Positions 16,979 through 26,300 are shown, counted from the first letter of the stretch. The stretch: 64,000 bases of DNA from Polaribacter sp. BAL334 (GCF_015767435.1 NZ_JADWOV010000271.1:62001-126000); one strand, 5' to 3'. Program-made: numbers and translations. Notes: generated by a model from the sequence alone, not told the origin.

Positions 16979-17377
16979 ATGAATTTATTAAGCAATTATC
17001 CAACAGAGATTTTAATCCTTCTTTTTTTGATTGTCACTTTTTTACAATCTGGAATTGACAAATTATTGGATTGGAAAGGAAATGTTTCCTTTATAAAAGA
17101 ACATTTTAAAAACTCACCTCTCAAAAACAAGGTGCCTTTTTTATTAGGAATAATTTTATTGATAGAAATCATTGCTTCCATTTTAATGAGTATTGGAATC
17201 TATCAACTGTATGTTTCTGGTGAAAAAGAAATCGCACTTTTAGGAGTTGAACTGAGTGCAATCACATTGATTTTTTTATTAATTGGTCAGCGATTGGCAA
17301 AAGATTATGCAGGCGCCATGTCTTTGACGGTATATTTTATTTTAACAGTTTTTGGTGTTTTTTTACTGCATAACTAA
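16979..17377 (+). CDS. DoxX-like membrane protein
   Basis: 132 aa with four membrane segments (about 8-25, 48-70, 80-100, 112-130). The LQSGIDKLLDWKGNVSFIKE region is the hallmark of DoxX-like proteins, in which a helix-end (S/G)-x-x-K precedes a short amphipathic stretch. The family includes terminal-oxidase-associated and thiosulphate-handling proteins, but most members, including this one, have no proven activity. Last gene of a plus-strand group; the next 142 bp hold no gene that I can support. Confidence 0.75.
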   Translation: MNLLSNYPTEILILLFLIVTFLQSGIDKLLDWKGNVSFIKEHFKNSPLKNKVPFLLGIILLIEIIASILMSIGIYQLYVSGEKEIALLGVELSAITLIFLLIGQRLAKDYAGAMSLTVYFILTVFGVFLLHN

Positions 17378-17519
17378 AAACTATTCTTACAAAATTATTC
17401 TATAAGAATTCCCTATAAAATCCGACCAAAAATAAAGCGTTTTAAGGGGTTTTTTAAAAGCGCCTTAGCGTTTGCCTGTTTTTTAAATTTTCGTCCGATA
17501 TCAGCTTTTAAAAACGATT

Positions 17520-18377
17520 TTAGTCCTTTTTTATGATGTAAATCAAAGAAGAGTACTCTGAAGTTTTGCGAGCTTTCCAATTTGAAACAAAACCTCTCCA
17601 AAAGCCAATCAAAAAATTCAATTTACCTGTTTTGTATTTCTCACTCAACATAGAAACATAAAAAGAATCAAACTTCATGGGGAGTATTTTTTGCACTGAC
17701 ATATTTTCATTTTCAAACAACAAATGAATAGACTTTTGAGAGAAATGCCACAAATGTCTTGGCACATCATAAGCTGCCCAAAATTCTTTGTAATGTTTTG
17801 CATCATCACTTTTAAAATTTGGAACCGCTACAATCAATTTCCCGTTTTCGGAAAGTAGATTTTTTAATTGAGAAATAAATTCTGATACGTTTTCAACGTG
17901 TTCTAACACATGCCAAAGTGTAATGACGTCAAATTTTTTATTTGAAAATTCTTGCAAATCATTTTTCAAAAACAGTTGTTTTTGTTTTGCAATTTCTCTT
18001 GCTTTTTGATTAGGCTCTGTTCCAAAAACTGTCCAATTATTTTGCAAACACACTTTTAAAAAATCACCTGTTCCTGCTCCAACATCTAAAATTGATTTGT
18101 TTTCAAATCCAAAAGAATTGATTAAATCAACCTTTTTTTGCAACGTATAGTTTTTTACAAACTGATAAATTTTATCAAAAAAACCTTTTTTACTATCTGT
18201 ATGAGAAATGTATTTTTCACTTTTATAATAATCCTCTAAATTTTTAGGAACAGGAAAAGTAACCAACATATCATAGGTGTGATTTCTTTTTACATCAAAT
18301 AATTGCTCAGAAACTGTGTAATCTTTGCATTGCAAAAATGACTCTAAATTGGCGTAAAAATCAGGTTGTTTTTTCAT
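17520..18377 (-). CDS. Class I SAM-dependent methyltransferase
   Basis: 285 aa. Motif I is SILDVGAGTGDFLKVC (about 93-108), then FGTEPNQKARE, and VITLWHVLEHVENVSEF with the LWHVLEHV block typical of the Methyltransf_23 group, which includes UbiG-like and bacterial surface-lipid enzymes. The N-terminus, with YKSEKYISHTDSKKGFFDKI, is shared by flavobacterial homologues next to mnmG. Substrate unknown. A parS-like palindrome separates it from mnmG upstream. Confidence 0.85.
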   Translation of the reverse strand: MKKQPDFYANLESFLQCKDYTVSEQLFDVKRNHTYDMLVTFPVPKNLEDYYKSEKYISHTDSKKGFFDKIYQFVKNYTLQKKVDLINSFGFENKSILDVGAGTGDFLKVCLQNNWTVFGTEPNQKAREIAKQKQLFLKNDLQEFSNKKFDVITLWHVLEHVENVSEFISQLKNLLSENGKLIVAVPNFKSDDAKHYKEFWAAYDVPRHLWHFSQKSIHLLFENENMSVQKILPMKFDSFYVSMLSEKYKTGKLNFLIGFWRGFVSNWKARKTSEYSSLIYIIKKD

Positions 18378-18388
18378 TTTTATGGAAA

Positions 18389-18404
18389 TGTTCCTCGTGG
18401 AACA
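18389..18404. promoter_or_regulatory. parS-like palindrome TGTTCCTCGTGGAACA
   Basis: 16-bp near-perfect palindrome (one central mismatched pair) resembling the bacterial chromosome-partition site parS, TGTTTCACGTGAAACA, and its variant with the TGTTCCACGTGGAACA core. It sits in the 46-bp gap between the methyltransferase start and the mnmG stop. ParB would bind here. A second copy is at 20309-20324. No parA/parB gene is in the window. Confidence 0.6.
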
Positions 18405-18423
18405 TTTTAAAAAATTGCATCAA

Positions 18424-20301
18424 TTATCTTCCCATATACACTAACAATACAGAAATATCGCTTGGAGAAACCCCGCTAATTCTGCTTGCTTGTGAAATAG
18501 AAGTTGGTTTGATTTTAGTTAGTTTTTGTCTTGCTTCAATTGACAGACTATTTAGTTTATGATAATCAAAACTTGACGGAATTAATACATTTTCTAATCT
18601 ATTTAATTTGTCTGCATTGTTTTTTTCCTTGTCAATATATCCAGAATATTTTAAGTGAATTTCAGCTTGTTCAATAATTTCTTCATCAATTGCATTCGCA
18701 TTAACAAACTCTTTTAATGTAGCTATATCTTTCAAATCATCAAAAGATAATTGTGGTCTAGTAGCGATTTTGAACAACTTTAAAGATTGAGAAACCAACG
18801 CCAATTCTTTTGACTCAAGAATTGGATTTATCTCTTCTGGTTTTACGCTTGCATTTTCTAAAAAAGCAATCAATAAATCCGTTTTACGTTGCTTTTCTAA
18901 AACTCTTTCCATTCGTTCTATGGATGCCAATCCAATTTCAAAACCTCTTGGAGTTAAACGTAAATCGGCATTGTCTTGGCGCAACAACGTACGATATTCA
19001 GCTCTTGATGTAAACATTCTATAAGGCTCTTCCGTACCTTTTGTAATTAAATCATCAATCAAAACACCAATATACGCTTCGTTTCTTTTTAAAATAAACG
19101 GTTCCTTTCCTTGGATTTTTAAAGCTGCATTTACACCAGCCATCAAACCCTGAGCAGCTGCTTCTTCATAACCTGTTGTTCCATTTATTTGACCTGCAAA
19201 AAACAAGTTTTTAATCAACTTAGTTTCTAAAGAATGTGTTAATTGTGTTGGCGGAAAATAATCGTATTCAATAGCATATCCATATCTAAAAAACTTTACA
19301 TTTTCAAAACCTTCAATAGCTCTGATTGCTTTGTCCTGAATGTCTTCTGGAAGTGATGTTGAAAAACCATTTACATAAATCTCAACTGTATTCCAACCTT
19401 CAGGCTCTACAAAAATTTGATGTCTTTCTTTGGTTGCAAAACGATTGATTTTATCTTCAACAGAAGGACAATATCTTGGACCTGTAGATTGAATTCGTCC
19501 ATTGAACATTGGCGAACGATCAAAACCTTCACGTAACAAATCGTGTACTTTTTGGTTCGTATAAGTTAAATAACATGAACGTTGTTCAGTTAGTGGTTTT
19601 GTAGTTGGCAAGTATGAAAATTTCACAGGAAATTCATCTCCTGGTTGCTCTTCCATTTTTGAATAATCTAAAGAACGACCATCAACTCTTGGAGGTGTTC
19701 CTGTCTTCATTCTTCCTGCTTCAAAACCTTTTTTTACCAAATCTTCTGTAATTCCTGTTGAAGAACTCTCTCCTGCTCTACCACCACCAAATGTTTTCTC
19801 TCCAATATGAATCAAACCATTCAAAAAAGTTCCTGCAGTAATCACAACTGCTTTCGCTTTAATTTCGATTCCAAGTGCCGTTTTTACTCCAACAATTTTA
19901 TCTTCTTCAAACAATAATCCATTTACAGAATCTTGAAAAAAATCTAAGTTCTGTGTTTGTTCTAGCATCATTCTCCAACATTCTGCAAATTGCATTCTAT
20001 CAGATTGCGCTCTTGGACTCCACATTGCAGGACCTTTGGATTTGTTTAGCATTTTGAACTGAATCGCAGTTTTGTCTGTTACAATTCCGCTATAACCTCC
20101 AAGAGCGTCAATTTCTCTAACAATTTGTCCTTTGGCAATTCCTCCCATTGCAGGATTACAACTCATTTGAGCTATATTTTGCAAATTCATTGTGATTAAC
20201 AATGTTTTTGCGCCCATATTTGCAGATGCAGCAGCAGCCTCACTTCCTGCATGACCACCACCCACTACAATTACGTCATATGTTGTTGTAAATAAACTCA
20301 T
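18424..20301 (-). CDS. mnmG: tRNA uridine-5-carboxymethylaminomethyl modification enzyme MnmG (GidA)
   Basis: FAD protein that, with MnmE, places the (carboxymethyl)aminomethyl group on U34 of certain tRNAs. 625 aa. The N-terminal FAD motif is VIVVGGGHAGSEAAAASANMG. Next come the two GidA signatures CNPAMGGIAKGQIVREIDAL and GTFLNGLIHIGEKTFGGGRA, and later AGQINGTTGYEEAAAQGL. The C-terminal helical domain ends with PTSISQASRISGVSPSDISV, which contacts tRNA and MnmE. The ATG at 20301 is eight bases from a parS-like site. In many bacteria mnmG is origin-proximal. Confidence 0.97.
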   Translation of the reverse strand: MSLFTTTYDVIVVGGGHAGSEAAAASANMGAKTLLITMNLQNIAQMSCNPAMGGIAKGQIVREIDALGGYSGIVTDKTAIQFKMLNKSKGPAMWSPRAQSDRMQFAECWRMMLEQTQNLDFFQDSVNGLLFEEDKIVGVKTALGIEIKAKAVVITAGTFLNGLIHIGEKTFGGGRAGESSSTGITEDLVKKGFEAGRMKTGTPPRVDGRSLDYSKMEEQPGDEFPVKFSYLPTTKPLTEQRSCYLTYTNQKVHDLLREGFDRSPMFNGRIQSTGPRYCPSVEDKINRFATKERHQIFVEPEGWNTVEIYVNGFSTSLPEDIQDKAIRAIEGFENVKFFRYGYAIEYDYFPPTQLTHSLETKLIKNLFFAGQINGTTGYEEAAAQGLMAGVNAALKIQGKEPFILKRNEAYIGVLIDDLITKGTEEPYRMFTSRAEYRTLLRQDNADLRLTPRGFEIGLASIERMERVLEKQRKTDLLIAFLENASVKPEEINPILESKELALVSQSLKLFKIATRPQLSFDDLKDIATLKEFVNANAIDEEIIEQAEIHLKYSGYIDKEKNNADKLNRLENVLIPSSFDYHKLNSLSIEARQKLTKIKPTSISQASRISGVSPSDISVLLVYMGR

Positions 20302-20308
20302 TTTTTAA

Positions 20309-20324
20309 TGTTTCACGTGAAACT
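20309..20324. promoter_or_regulatory. parS-like palindrome TGTTTCACGTGAAACT
   Basis: Matches the parS consensus TGTTTCACGTGAAACA at 15 of 16 positions. It lies between the ybeY stop and the mnmG start, just upstream of the mnmG ATG. Bound ParB would therefore also sit over the mnmG leader. Together with 18389-18404 it brackets mnmG. Confidence 0.7.
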
Positions 20325-20345
20325 TTTATTGTAATTAATTGTATA

Positions 20346-20759
20346 TCAATTATTTAATAGCGATAAAGCATGATTTTCTTCAAATCTCATTATTTTTTCA
20401 TCATCAGGAGTTTTATCTTTAAAACCCAAAAAATGTAAAATTCCATGAATCATTACTCTATGCAATTCTTCTTCAAAAGGAACTTTAAAATCAATGGCAT
20501 TGTCTTTAACTCTTTCTACAGATATGAAAATATCTCCTGAAATTAATTTTCCTAAAGAATTATCAAAACTTATGACGTCTGTTAAAGTATCGTGTTGTAA
20601 AAACTCTACATTCAATTTGTGTAAATATTCATCATCACAAAAAATAAAATTGATTTCACCAGGCTCAAAACCTTTGTTTGAAATAATCATCTCAACCCAA
20701 GTTTCTAAGGCTACTTCATCAGAAAGTTCAAAATCGGTTTCGTAATTAAAGGTTGTCAT
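20346..20759 (-). CDS. ybeY: Endoribonuclease / rRNA maturation factor YbeY
   Basis: 137 aa. Zinc-dependent RNase needed for 16S rRNA 3'-end maturation and ribosome quality control in the bacteria studied. The active-site segment reads MIHGILHFLGFKDKTPDDEK. The first two histidines of the H-x3-H-x5-H motif are present, but the third is replaced by aspartate (GFKD in place of GYDH). That aspartate could still bind metal. The gene starts two bases after the DUF4175 stop, so it is co-transcribed. Confidence 0.92.
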   Translation of the reverse strand: MTTFNYETDFELSDEVALETWVEMIISNKGFEPGEINFIFCDDEYLHKLNVEFLQHDTLTDVISFDNSLGKLISGDIFISVERVKDNAIDFKVPFEEELHRVMIHGILHFLGFKDKTPDDEKIMRFEENHALSLLNN

Positions 20760-20761
20760 TC

Positions 20762-23700
20762 TTATTGTTTTTTTTCTTCAGAAAAATACTCTCTGACCTT
20801 AATTTTATAAATTTGCTGCAAAGGTAATGATTGTCGATTTAATATTTCTATCTGATTGTAAAACTGCTTTTTAAATTCTAACGCTTTCAAATTATTTCGT
20901 TCATTGATCATTTGATTTGTATTCGACTTTCTTGAATTGTCTTTTCCTTGATTCAAAGTAGCTTTCTCCAACTTTAATAATTCATAATTTAATTGCTGCA
21001 TTTTTTGTAAAACATCCGCATTAAAACCTTTTTCTAAAATTTCATTTTCCAATTCTTCCATAGTTTTTAAAGCCTTTTTTGCGTTACCTCCTCCAGGCTT
21101 ATCTGATTCATTGTCTTTTATAGCTTCTTGTATTTGTTGTCTTAATTCACTTTGTTGTTTAAATATTTCATACAATTCTCCATTCAAATCATCATTCTGA
21201 TTTCCTTCTCCTTGACCTTTTTTTTGTCCATTTTTTTGATCTCCTTCTTTTTTTCCGGATTCATTTCCCTTTCCTTTTTCTTCTCCTTTTTTCATTCCTT
21301 CTTCCATTTTTTTTGATAACCCTTCTTGCTTTTTTATCAAATCTGGTAAACTAAATTCTGAGGATTGACCATTTTTTCCTTGCTTCATTTGCATGGACAT
21401 ATTTTGTTTCATGTTATTCAAAACATTGCTTAAATAATCTGATAAATTATTAGTGGCAGTCATCACATATCGTTGATTAGAAATTCCTTGAGAGAAACGA
21501 TTTTCAGAAAAATTATCTAACGATTGATCTAAATTATAATGAGCTGTTGACAATTCATTTTGAATTTTCGTAGATATGGTTGGCACTTTCATAGAAAGCA
21601 CATACAAACTATCATCAATATGTTCAAAATAGGTTTTTATTTCATTTTGCTTTTTTAAATCCTTTCCAAAATCAGGATGAGAAGTAGAAATCTGATTGAA
21701 CTTATTCATCAACTTTTCTTGTTCTTGTGAAAAAAGGACTAAGTTTTCTAAAATTTTTCGCAAGTCATCCATATTTTGTTCCATAGATTCTCCTTGCATT
21801 TCCATCATCGATTTTTGCATTTTTGCACTCATTTCTTTCATTTTTTGAGCACTTTTCTGCTGATTTTTTTTTGCCTTTGACGTTTCCTTTTTTTCTAGAT
21901 TTTGTTCAGTATTCTGCAATTCTTTACTGATATTTTCAGATTCCTCTTCAACATCAGGCAATTCCATAGGATCTTTTAATTTCTCATTGTCTTTCTTCAC
22001 CTCTTCCAATTCTTTTTCAATGTCTTGAAATTCATTTTTAATCTCTTTTTGCTTTGTATTTGCATTCGTAGAATCTTTAGAAACTGCCTCTTGTTTTTTT
22101 GCTAATTCATCTACTTTTGATGCAATTTGCATCGTTTTTTGTTCCACATAAAAGCGTTTTACCAATTCTAATGTTTTTTCCAGACTTCGTTGTTGCTGTT
22201 TATTTTGTTGCGCTAATTCTTTTGCTTTTTGAACCAAATCTTCTTTGTTCAATTTTTCAGCCATTTTTTGAATTTCGTCCAACAATTTTTGTTGTTTTTC
22301 AGTATTTTTTAATTCTTGAATGCGTTCTTTTAAAGTTTCTTTTTTGTCTTGCAATGATTGATTTTGTTCCTTTTTTTCATCTAAATTTTCTTGCAATTTA
22401 TCCGTTTGGCGTTCCATCATTTCCTTGTATTGCTCTTGACGTTTGATGAAATTTTCTATTTTTTTCTGATCATTCCAATTCGTGTTCTTTTTTTGTTGCA
22501 AATCTTGCTGTAAAGTTTCGATTTGCTTTTGTTCCTTTTTTTGAATTTGGACAGTATTTTCTAAATTTTGAATTGTATTTTTTTGTTCTTTCAACAATTC
22601 TTCTTCAATTTCTTCAGAGGATTTTTGTCGATATTGAAACACTTTTGAGGTTGATTTTTTTGAACCATTTACACCATCATTATCAAAAATCTGAAAATAG
22701 ATTTCATAATTCACACCTTCAGCCAAAGAAATTCCATTCGGAAATTGATAAAAAAAAGTTTGAATAATCTCAGAAGCTATTGGAATGTCAATAGTTTTTT
22801 TGGCGTTTGGATTTGACTCATCATAATACACCAATTGTAATTTTTTCAAACCATAATCATCCGAAATTTGTCCTGCAAATTGAGCATTTCCTCTAGAAAT
22901 ACTATCAATATTAGAAACAACAGAAATTGAGGGAAATTCATCAGAAATGACATTTACAGAAAATTGTAAGTTTTCAAAATCAGTCAAATTTTTATTGGAA
23001 GATGAAATTTGATAGTTGAACGGTTGTAAAACTTTCTTAGAAAACTGAAAATTACAGGAAGCAATTTTATTGAAAATGATTCTTTGTTGATTTTCAATAA
23101 AAGCCAATTTATCAGTATTTGAAGTGTTTACTTTCCAAACAATAGTTGTGCCTTCAGGGACAATATTATTTCCTGAATTTTGAACGATTTCATTCTTTTT
23201 ACCAATATAGGATGGATATAAAAGCTCTAAAAAAACATTGTTTATAATCGGAGACTGAATTACCTGAATTTGATACACTTCTGATTCAATTCCATTGGCT
23301 GAAATCTGAAAATCAATAGCTTCTTTTACATCCGAAAAAGTATAAGAAAAAGTGGCATTTCCTGTTTCTTGCATAAAATATTGTTGTTCATTGAAAACAA
23401 TTTTTACCTCATCAGGAAGGAAAGAACCAACCACTTTAAAAGCCACTGTTACATCATTTCCTTGTACAACTTGTAGATTTTTCGAAACCAACAAAAACGC
23501 AAAAGGTGCTGGAGGTGAATAGGCAGTTTTATAATTTACAACGCGTTCCAAACTTTTAGTCAATGCGCCATTTGTGCCGGAAATAAAGCTCAAAAACCAA
23601 ATAAAAACCGGAATCAAAGCATATTTCAAATATTTTTTATTTTTTGAAAAATCAATCGCTTTTACAAAAGGAATGGGTTGCAAAGCAGCTGATTTTTGAT

Positions 23701-24085
23701 CAATACTTGCCAATAATAAATCGGATTGATGTGATTGTTTATGCAACTGTAAAATATTCAGCAATTTATCTTCCACCTCAGGAAAATGATTTCCAATAAT
23801 TTTAGAAGATTCTTCAAAGGAAATTCCCTTTTTTAAACCAATGATTTTAAAAATTGGAAATAGAATAAATTTGGTCAATAAAAAAAGTTCTACCAAAACA
23901 AAAAGCCAAAATAAAATGGTTCTTGATACAGGTTTTAACCACAAAAAATACTCGATAAAAAGCGTAAAAAACAAGTATAAAATCCCAAATGAAAGGAATA
24001 AAATACTTCCTCTAATCAATTCATTGGTATAGAATTTTAGAGAAAATTGCTGTAATTTTTGGGTTATTTTGGTAAATTCATTCAT
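20762..24085 (-). CDS. Large DUF4175 family membrane protein
   Basis: 1107 aa from the ATG at 24085. Two to three membrane segments lie near the N-terminus (about 25-75 and 150-168). A region of beta-rich domains follows (about 170-500), then a very long Gln/Lys/Glu-rich coiled-coil stretch (about 510-1000) with many QEQ, KKE and EKK runs. The family is restricted mainly to Bacteroidetes and related bacteria and has no proven function. The layout suggests an envelope scaffold with a periplasmic coiled coil. A TTG at 24091 is an alternative start. First gene of the ybeY-mnmG block and divergent from gltX. Confidence 0.85.
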   Translation of the reverse strand: MNEFTKITQKLQQFSLKFYTNELIRGSILFLSFGILYLFFTLFIEYFLWLKPVSRTILFWLFVLVELFLLTKFILFPIFKIIGLKKGISFEESSKIIGNHFPEVEDKLLNILQLHKQSHQSDLLLASIDQKSAALQPIPFVKAIDFSKNKKYLKYALIPVFIWFLSFISGTNGALTKSLERVVNYKTAYSPPAPFAFLLVSKNLQVVQGNDVTVAFKVVGSFLPDEVKIVFNEQQYFMQETGNATFSYTFSDVKEAIDFQISANGIESEVYQIQVIQSPIINNVFLELLYPSYIGKKNEIVQNSGNNIVPEGTTIVWKVNTSNTDKLAFIENQQRIIFNKIASCNFQFSKKVLQPFNYQISSSNKNLTDFENLQFSVNVISDEFPSISVVSNIDSISRGNAQFAGQISDDYGLKKLQLVYYDESNPNAKKTIDIPIASEIIQTFFYQFPNGISLAEGVNYEIYFQIFDNDGVNGSKKSTSKVFQYRQKSSEEIEEELLKEQKNTIQNLENTVQIQKKEQKQIETLQQDLQQKKNTNWNDQKKIENFIKRQEQYKEMMERQTDKLQENLDEKKEQNQSLQDKKETLKERIQELKNTEKQQKLLDEIQKMAEKLNKEDLVQKAKELAQQNKQQQRSLEKTLELVKRFYVEQKTMQIASKVDELAKKQEAVSKDSTNANTKQKEIKNEFQDIEKELEEVKKDNEKLKDPMELPDVEEESENISKELQNTEQNLEKKETSKAKKNQQKSAQKMKEMSAKMQKSMMEMQGESMEQNMDDLRKILENLVLFSQEQEKLMNKFNQISTSHPDFGKDLKKQNEIKTYFEHIDDSLYVLSMKVPTISTKIQNELSTAHYNLDQSLDNFSENRFSQGISNQRYVMTATNNLSDYLSNVLNNMKQNMSMQMKQGKNGQSSEFSLPDLIKKQEGLSKKMEEGMKKGEEKGKGNESGKKEGDQKNGQKKGQGEGNQNDDLNGELYEIFKQQSELRQQIQEAIKDNESDKPGGGNAKKALKTMEELENEILEKGFNADVLQKMQQLNYELLKLEKATLNQGKDNSRKSNTNQMINERNNLKALEFKKQFYNQIEILNRQSLPLQQIYKIKVREYFSEEKKQ

Positions 24086-24135
24086 AATCAACTCATAAAA
24101 ATACAGTATTTGAACTAAAACACAATCAAATATTT

Positions 24136-24169
24136 GTTAAAACCGATTTTGGAAGGTTTTGGTTTTAAC
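24136..24169. promoter_or_regulatory. Inverted repeat GTTAAAACC...GGTTTTAAC between DUF4175 and gltX
   Basis: Perfect 9-bp arms (24136-24144 and 24161-24169) separated by 16 bases. It lies upstream of the gltX -7 box and in the leader of the divergent DUF4175 gene. Two-turn spacing between arm centres would suit a dimeric regulator, but this is only a candidate operator. Confidence 0.35.
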
Positions 24170-24186
24170 TCGGAATTAAAAAAAAG

Positions 24187-24194
24187 TATCTTTG
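24187..24194 (+). promoter_or_regulatory. -7 promoter box TATCTTTG upstream of gltX
   Basis: TATCTTTGCAG is a full TAnnTTTG match, ending 19 bases before the gltX ATG at 24214. A TTTTGG at about 24157-24162 is a possible -33 element, though slightly far away. Confidence 0.65.
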
Positions 24195-24213
24195 CAGCAC
24201 AAAAAACATTCAA

Positions 24214-25734
24214 ATGAATTCAACAGTTCGTGTTCGTTTTGCGCCAAGTCCAACTGGACCTCTTCATATTGGAGGCGTAAGAACAGCTTTATATAACTAT
24301 CTTTTTGCGAAAAAAAATAACGGCACTTTTATTCTTAGAATTGAAGATACAGACCAAACACGCTATGTTGCAAATGCTGAAAAATACATTATTGATTCGT
24401 TGAATTGGTGCAATATTCCATTTGATGAAGGTCCAGGAAAAAATGAAAAATTTGGTCCTTACAGACAATCTGAACGAAAAGAAATCTATAAAAAATATGC
24501 TGAAATTCTCCTTGAAAAAGGATGGGCTTATTATGCTTTTGATACTGCTGAATCATTGGATTTATTGAGAAAAGAACATGAAGAAAATGGGAAAACATTT
24601 ATTTATAATTGGCACAATAGAAGCAAAGGAAAATTAATAAATTCATTGGTTTTGACTGAAAAAGAAGTTCAAAAAAGAATTCAAAATGGTGATGATTTTG
24701 TGATTCGTTTCAAATCTCCTCAAGACGAAATCTTAGAAATGGAAGATGAAATCAGAGGAAAAATCAGTATTGATACCAATACTTTAGATGACAAAGTGTT
24801 GTTCAAATCTGATGGAATGCCAACCTATCATTTGGCAAATATTGTAGATGACCATTTGATGGAAATTACACACGTCATTCGTGGTGAAGAATGGCTTCCT
24901 TCCATGGCTTTGCACGAACTTTTATACAAAGCTTTTGATTGGAAAGCTCCAAAATTTGCACATTTACCTTTGATTTTAAAACCTGTTGGAAAAGGAAAAT
25001 TAAGTAAACGTGATGGAGATCAATTAGGATTTCCGGTTTTTCCATTGGCATATAAAAATGAAGGAACAGGAGATATTTCTAGAGGTTATAAAGAAGATGG
25101 TTATTTTGAAGACGGATTTATCAATATGTTGGCATTATTAGGTTGGAATCCTGGAACTGAACAAGAAATTTTTTCTTTGGATGAATTAATTCAAGCATTT
25201 GATTTAAAGAGAGTTAGCAAATCTGGCGCAAAATTCAATCCTGATAAAACAAAATGGTTCAATCAGCAATACATGCAACAAAAAACTGTTGCTGAATTGG
25301 CAAATTTATATGCTCTAATTTTGAAAGAAAAAGGAATTATTGCTGAAAAAGAAACCATTGAAAAAGTAATTTCACTGATTAAAGAACGAGCTGTTTTTGT
25401 AGCTGATTTTTGGGAATTATCAAACTTCTTTTTTGAAGCACCTACAACTTTTGATGAAAAAGCAGTTGCAAAAAATTGGAAAGAAGACACCAATAATTTG
25501 ATGGAACAATTATTGATTGAAATTAGAAAAATAGATGACTTTTCATCACAAAATACAGAATCAATTATCAAAGATTGGATTACTAAAAACGACATTGGTT
25601 TTGGAAAAGTGATGCAACCTTTGCGTTTGAGTTTGGTAGGCGAAATGAAAGGACCTCATTTATTTGACATCATGGAAATCATTGGAAAACAAGAAACTAT
25701 ACAAAGAATTGAATCCGCAATTAAAAATTTTTAA
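24214..25734 (+). CDS. gltX: Glutamate--tRNA ligase
   Basis: Class I aminoacyl-tRNA synthetase, 506 aa. HIGH-type motif in APSPTGPLHIGGVRTALYNY (about 9-28) and KLSKR (the KMSKS motif) in GKGKLSKRDGDQLGF. The insertion between them, LAYKNEGTGDISRGYKEDGY, is typical of bacteroidete enzymes. The C-terminal helical anticodon-binding domain is intact. Its own promoter lies upstream; an exported-protein gene starts three bases after its stop. Confidence 0.96.
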   Translation: MNSTVRVRFAPSPTGPLHIGGVRTALYNYLFAKKNNGTFILRIEDTDQTRYVANAEKYIIDSLNWCNIPFDEGPGKNEKFGPYRQSERKEIYKKYAEILLEKGWAYYAFDTAESLDLLRKEHEENGKTFIYNWHNRSKGKLINSLVLTEKEVQKRIQNGDDFVIRFKSPQDEILEMEDEIRGKISIDTNTLDDKVLFKSDGMPTYHLANIVDDHLMEITHVIRGEEWLPSMALHELLYKAFDWKAPKFAHLPLILKPVGKGKLSKRDGDQLGFPVFPLAYKNEGTGDISRGYKEDGYFEDGFINMLALLGWNPGTEQEIFSLDELIQAFDLKRVSKSGAKFNPDKTKWFNQQYMQQKTVAELANLYALILKEKGIIAEKETIEKVISLIKERAVFVADFWELSNFFFEAPTTFDEKAVAKNWKEDTNNLMEQLLIEIRKIDDFSSQNTESIIKDWITKNDIGFGKVMQPLRLSLVGEMKGPHLFDIMEIIGKQETIQRIESAIKNF

Positions 25735-25737
25735 CTT

Positions 25738-26274
25738 ATGAAAAAAATCATTTTCTTACTATCAATCATGACTTTTTGCAGTGTAAATGCACAATTTATG
25801 AATGGAGGATTGCAAAATCAACGTCAAAGACAAATGATGCAAACTCCTGAAAAAGCTCCTGAGCCAAATTTTGATGTAGATCAATATTTGGGAATTGTGA
25901 TTTATGATATTGAAAAAGCTGCCAAAAAATCAAGTATAAAACTAGATTCTGAAGAAGGAAAATCGTTCTCAAAAATACTGACAGATTACAATAATAAAAT
26001 CAAACAAATCAGAAGAATCAATTCATTTACACTGAACAGTTCAAAAGAAATGGTTGAAAATTTTCAAAGAGCTGTGATTAAAAATAGAGATTATTCCAAT
26101 CAAGTAGAAGTTCAAAAAAAATTGGCAGAAGATTTAAAACCAATTTCAGAAACAATGAAAACGGAAGATCAAAAATTGGATGAAGAAATCAAAAAAATTC
26201 TCACAGAAAAACAATATGAAAAATGGCTGAAATTCAATAAAAGCTTGAACAAAACTTTTTCAGAAGAAAAATAA
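25738..26274 (+). CDS. Exported hypothetical protein, helical, co-transcribed with gltX
   Basis: 178 aa. The signal peptide MKKIIFLLSIMTFCSVNAQ is followed by a Gln/Met-rich segment and a helical region with charged residues (EKAAKKSSIKLDSEEGKSFS). The pattern resembles the small periplasmic Spy/CpxP-like or LTXXQ-type helical proteins of Bacteroidetes, but the LTxxQ motif appears only as LTEKQ near the C-terminus. I do not assign a function. It begins three bases after gltX and is closed by a strong terminator. Confidence 0.75.
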   Translation: MKKIIFLLSIMTFCSVNAQFMNGGLQNQRQRQMMQTPEKAPEPNFDVDQYLGIVIYDIEKAAKKSSIKLDSEEGKSFSKILTDYNNKIKQIRRINSFTLNSSKEMVENFQRAVIKNRDYSNQVEVQKKLAEDLKPISETMKTEDQKLDEEIKKILTEKQYEKWLKFNKSLNKTFSEEK

Positions 26275-26300
26275 CTTCATTTTTCAAAAACATCATTGAA

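Noticed and set aside
17413..17601. Minus-strand open frame of about 62 codons after the methyltransferase, with a basic tail
   Set aside because: It lies mostly out of frame over the methyltransferase 3' end, its composition is an artefact of AT-rich lysine codons, and no start or motif supports it.
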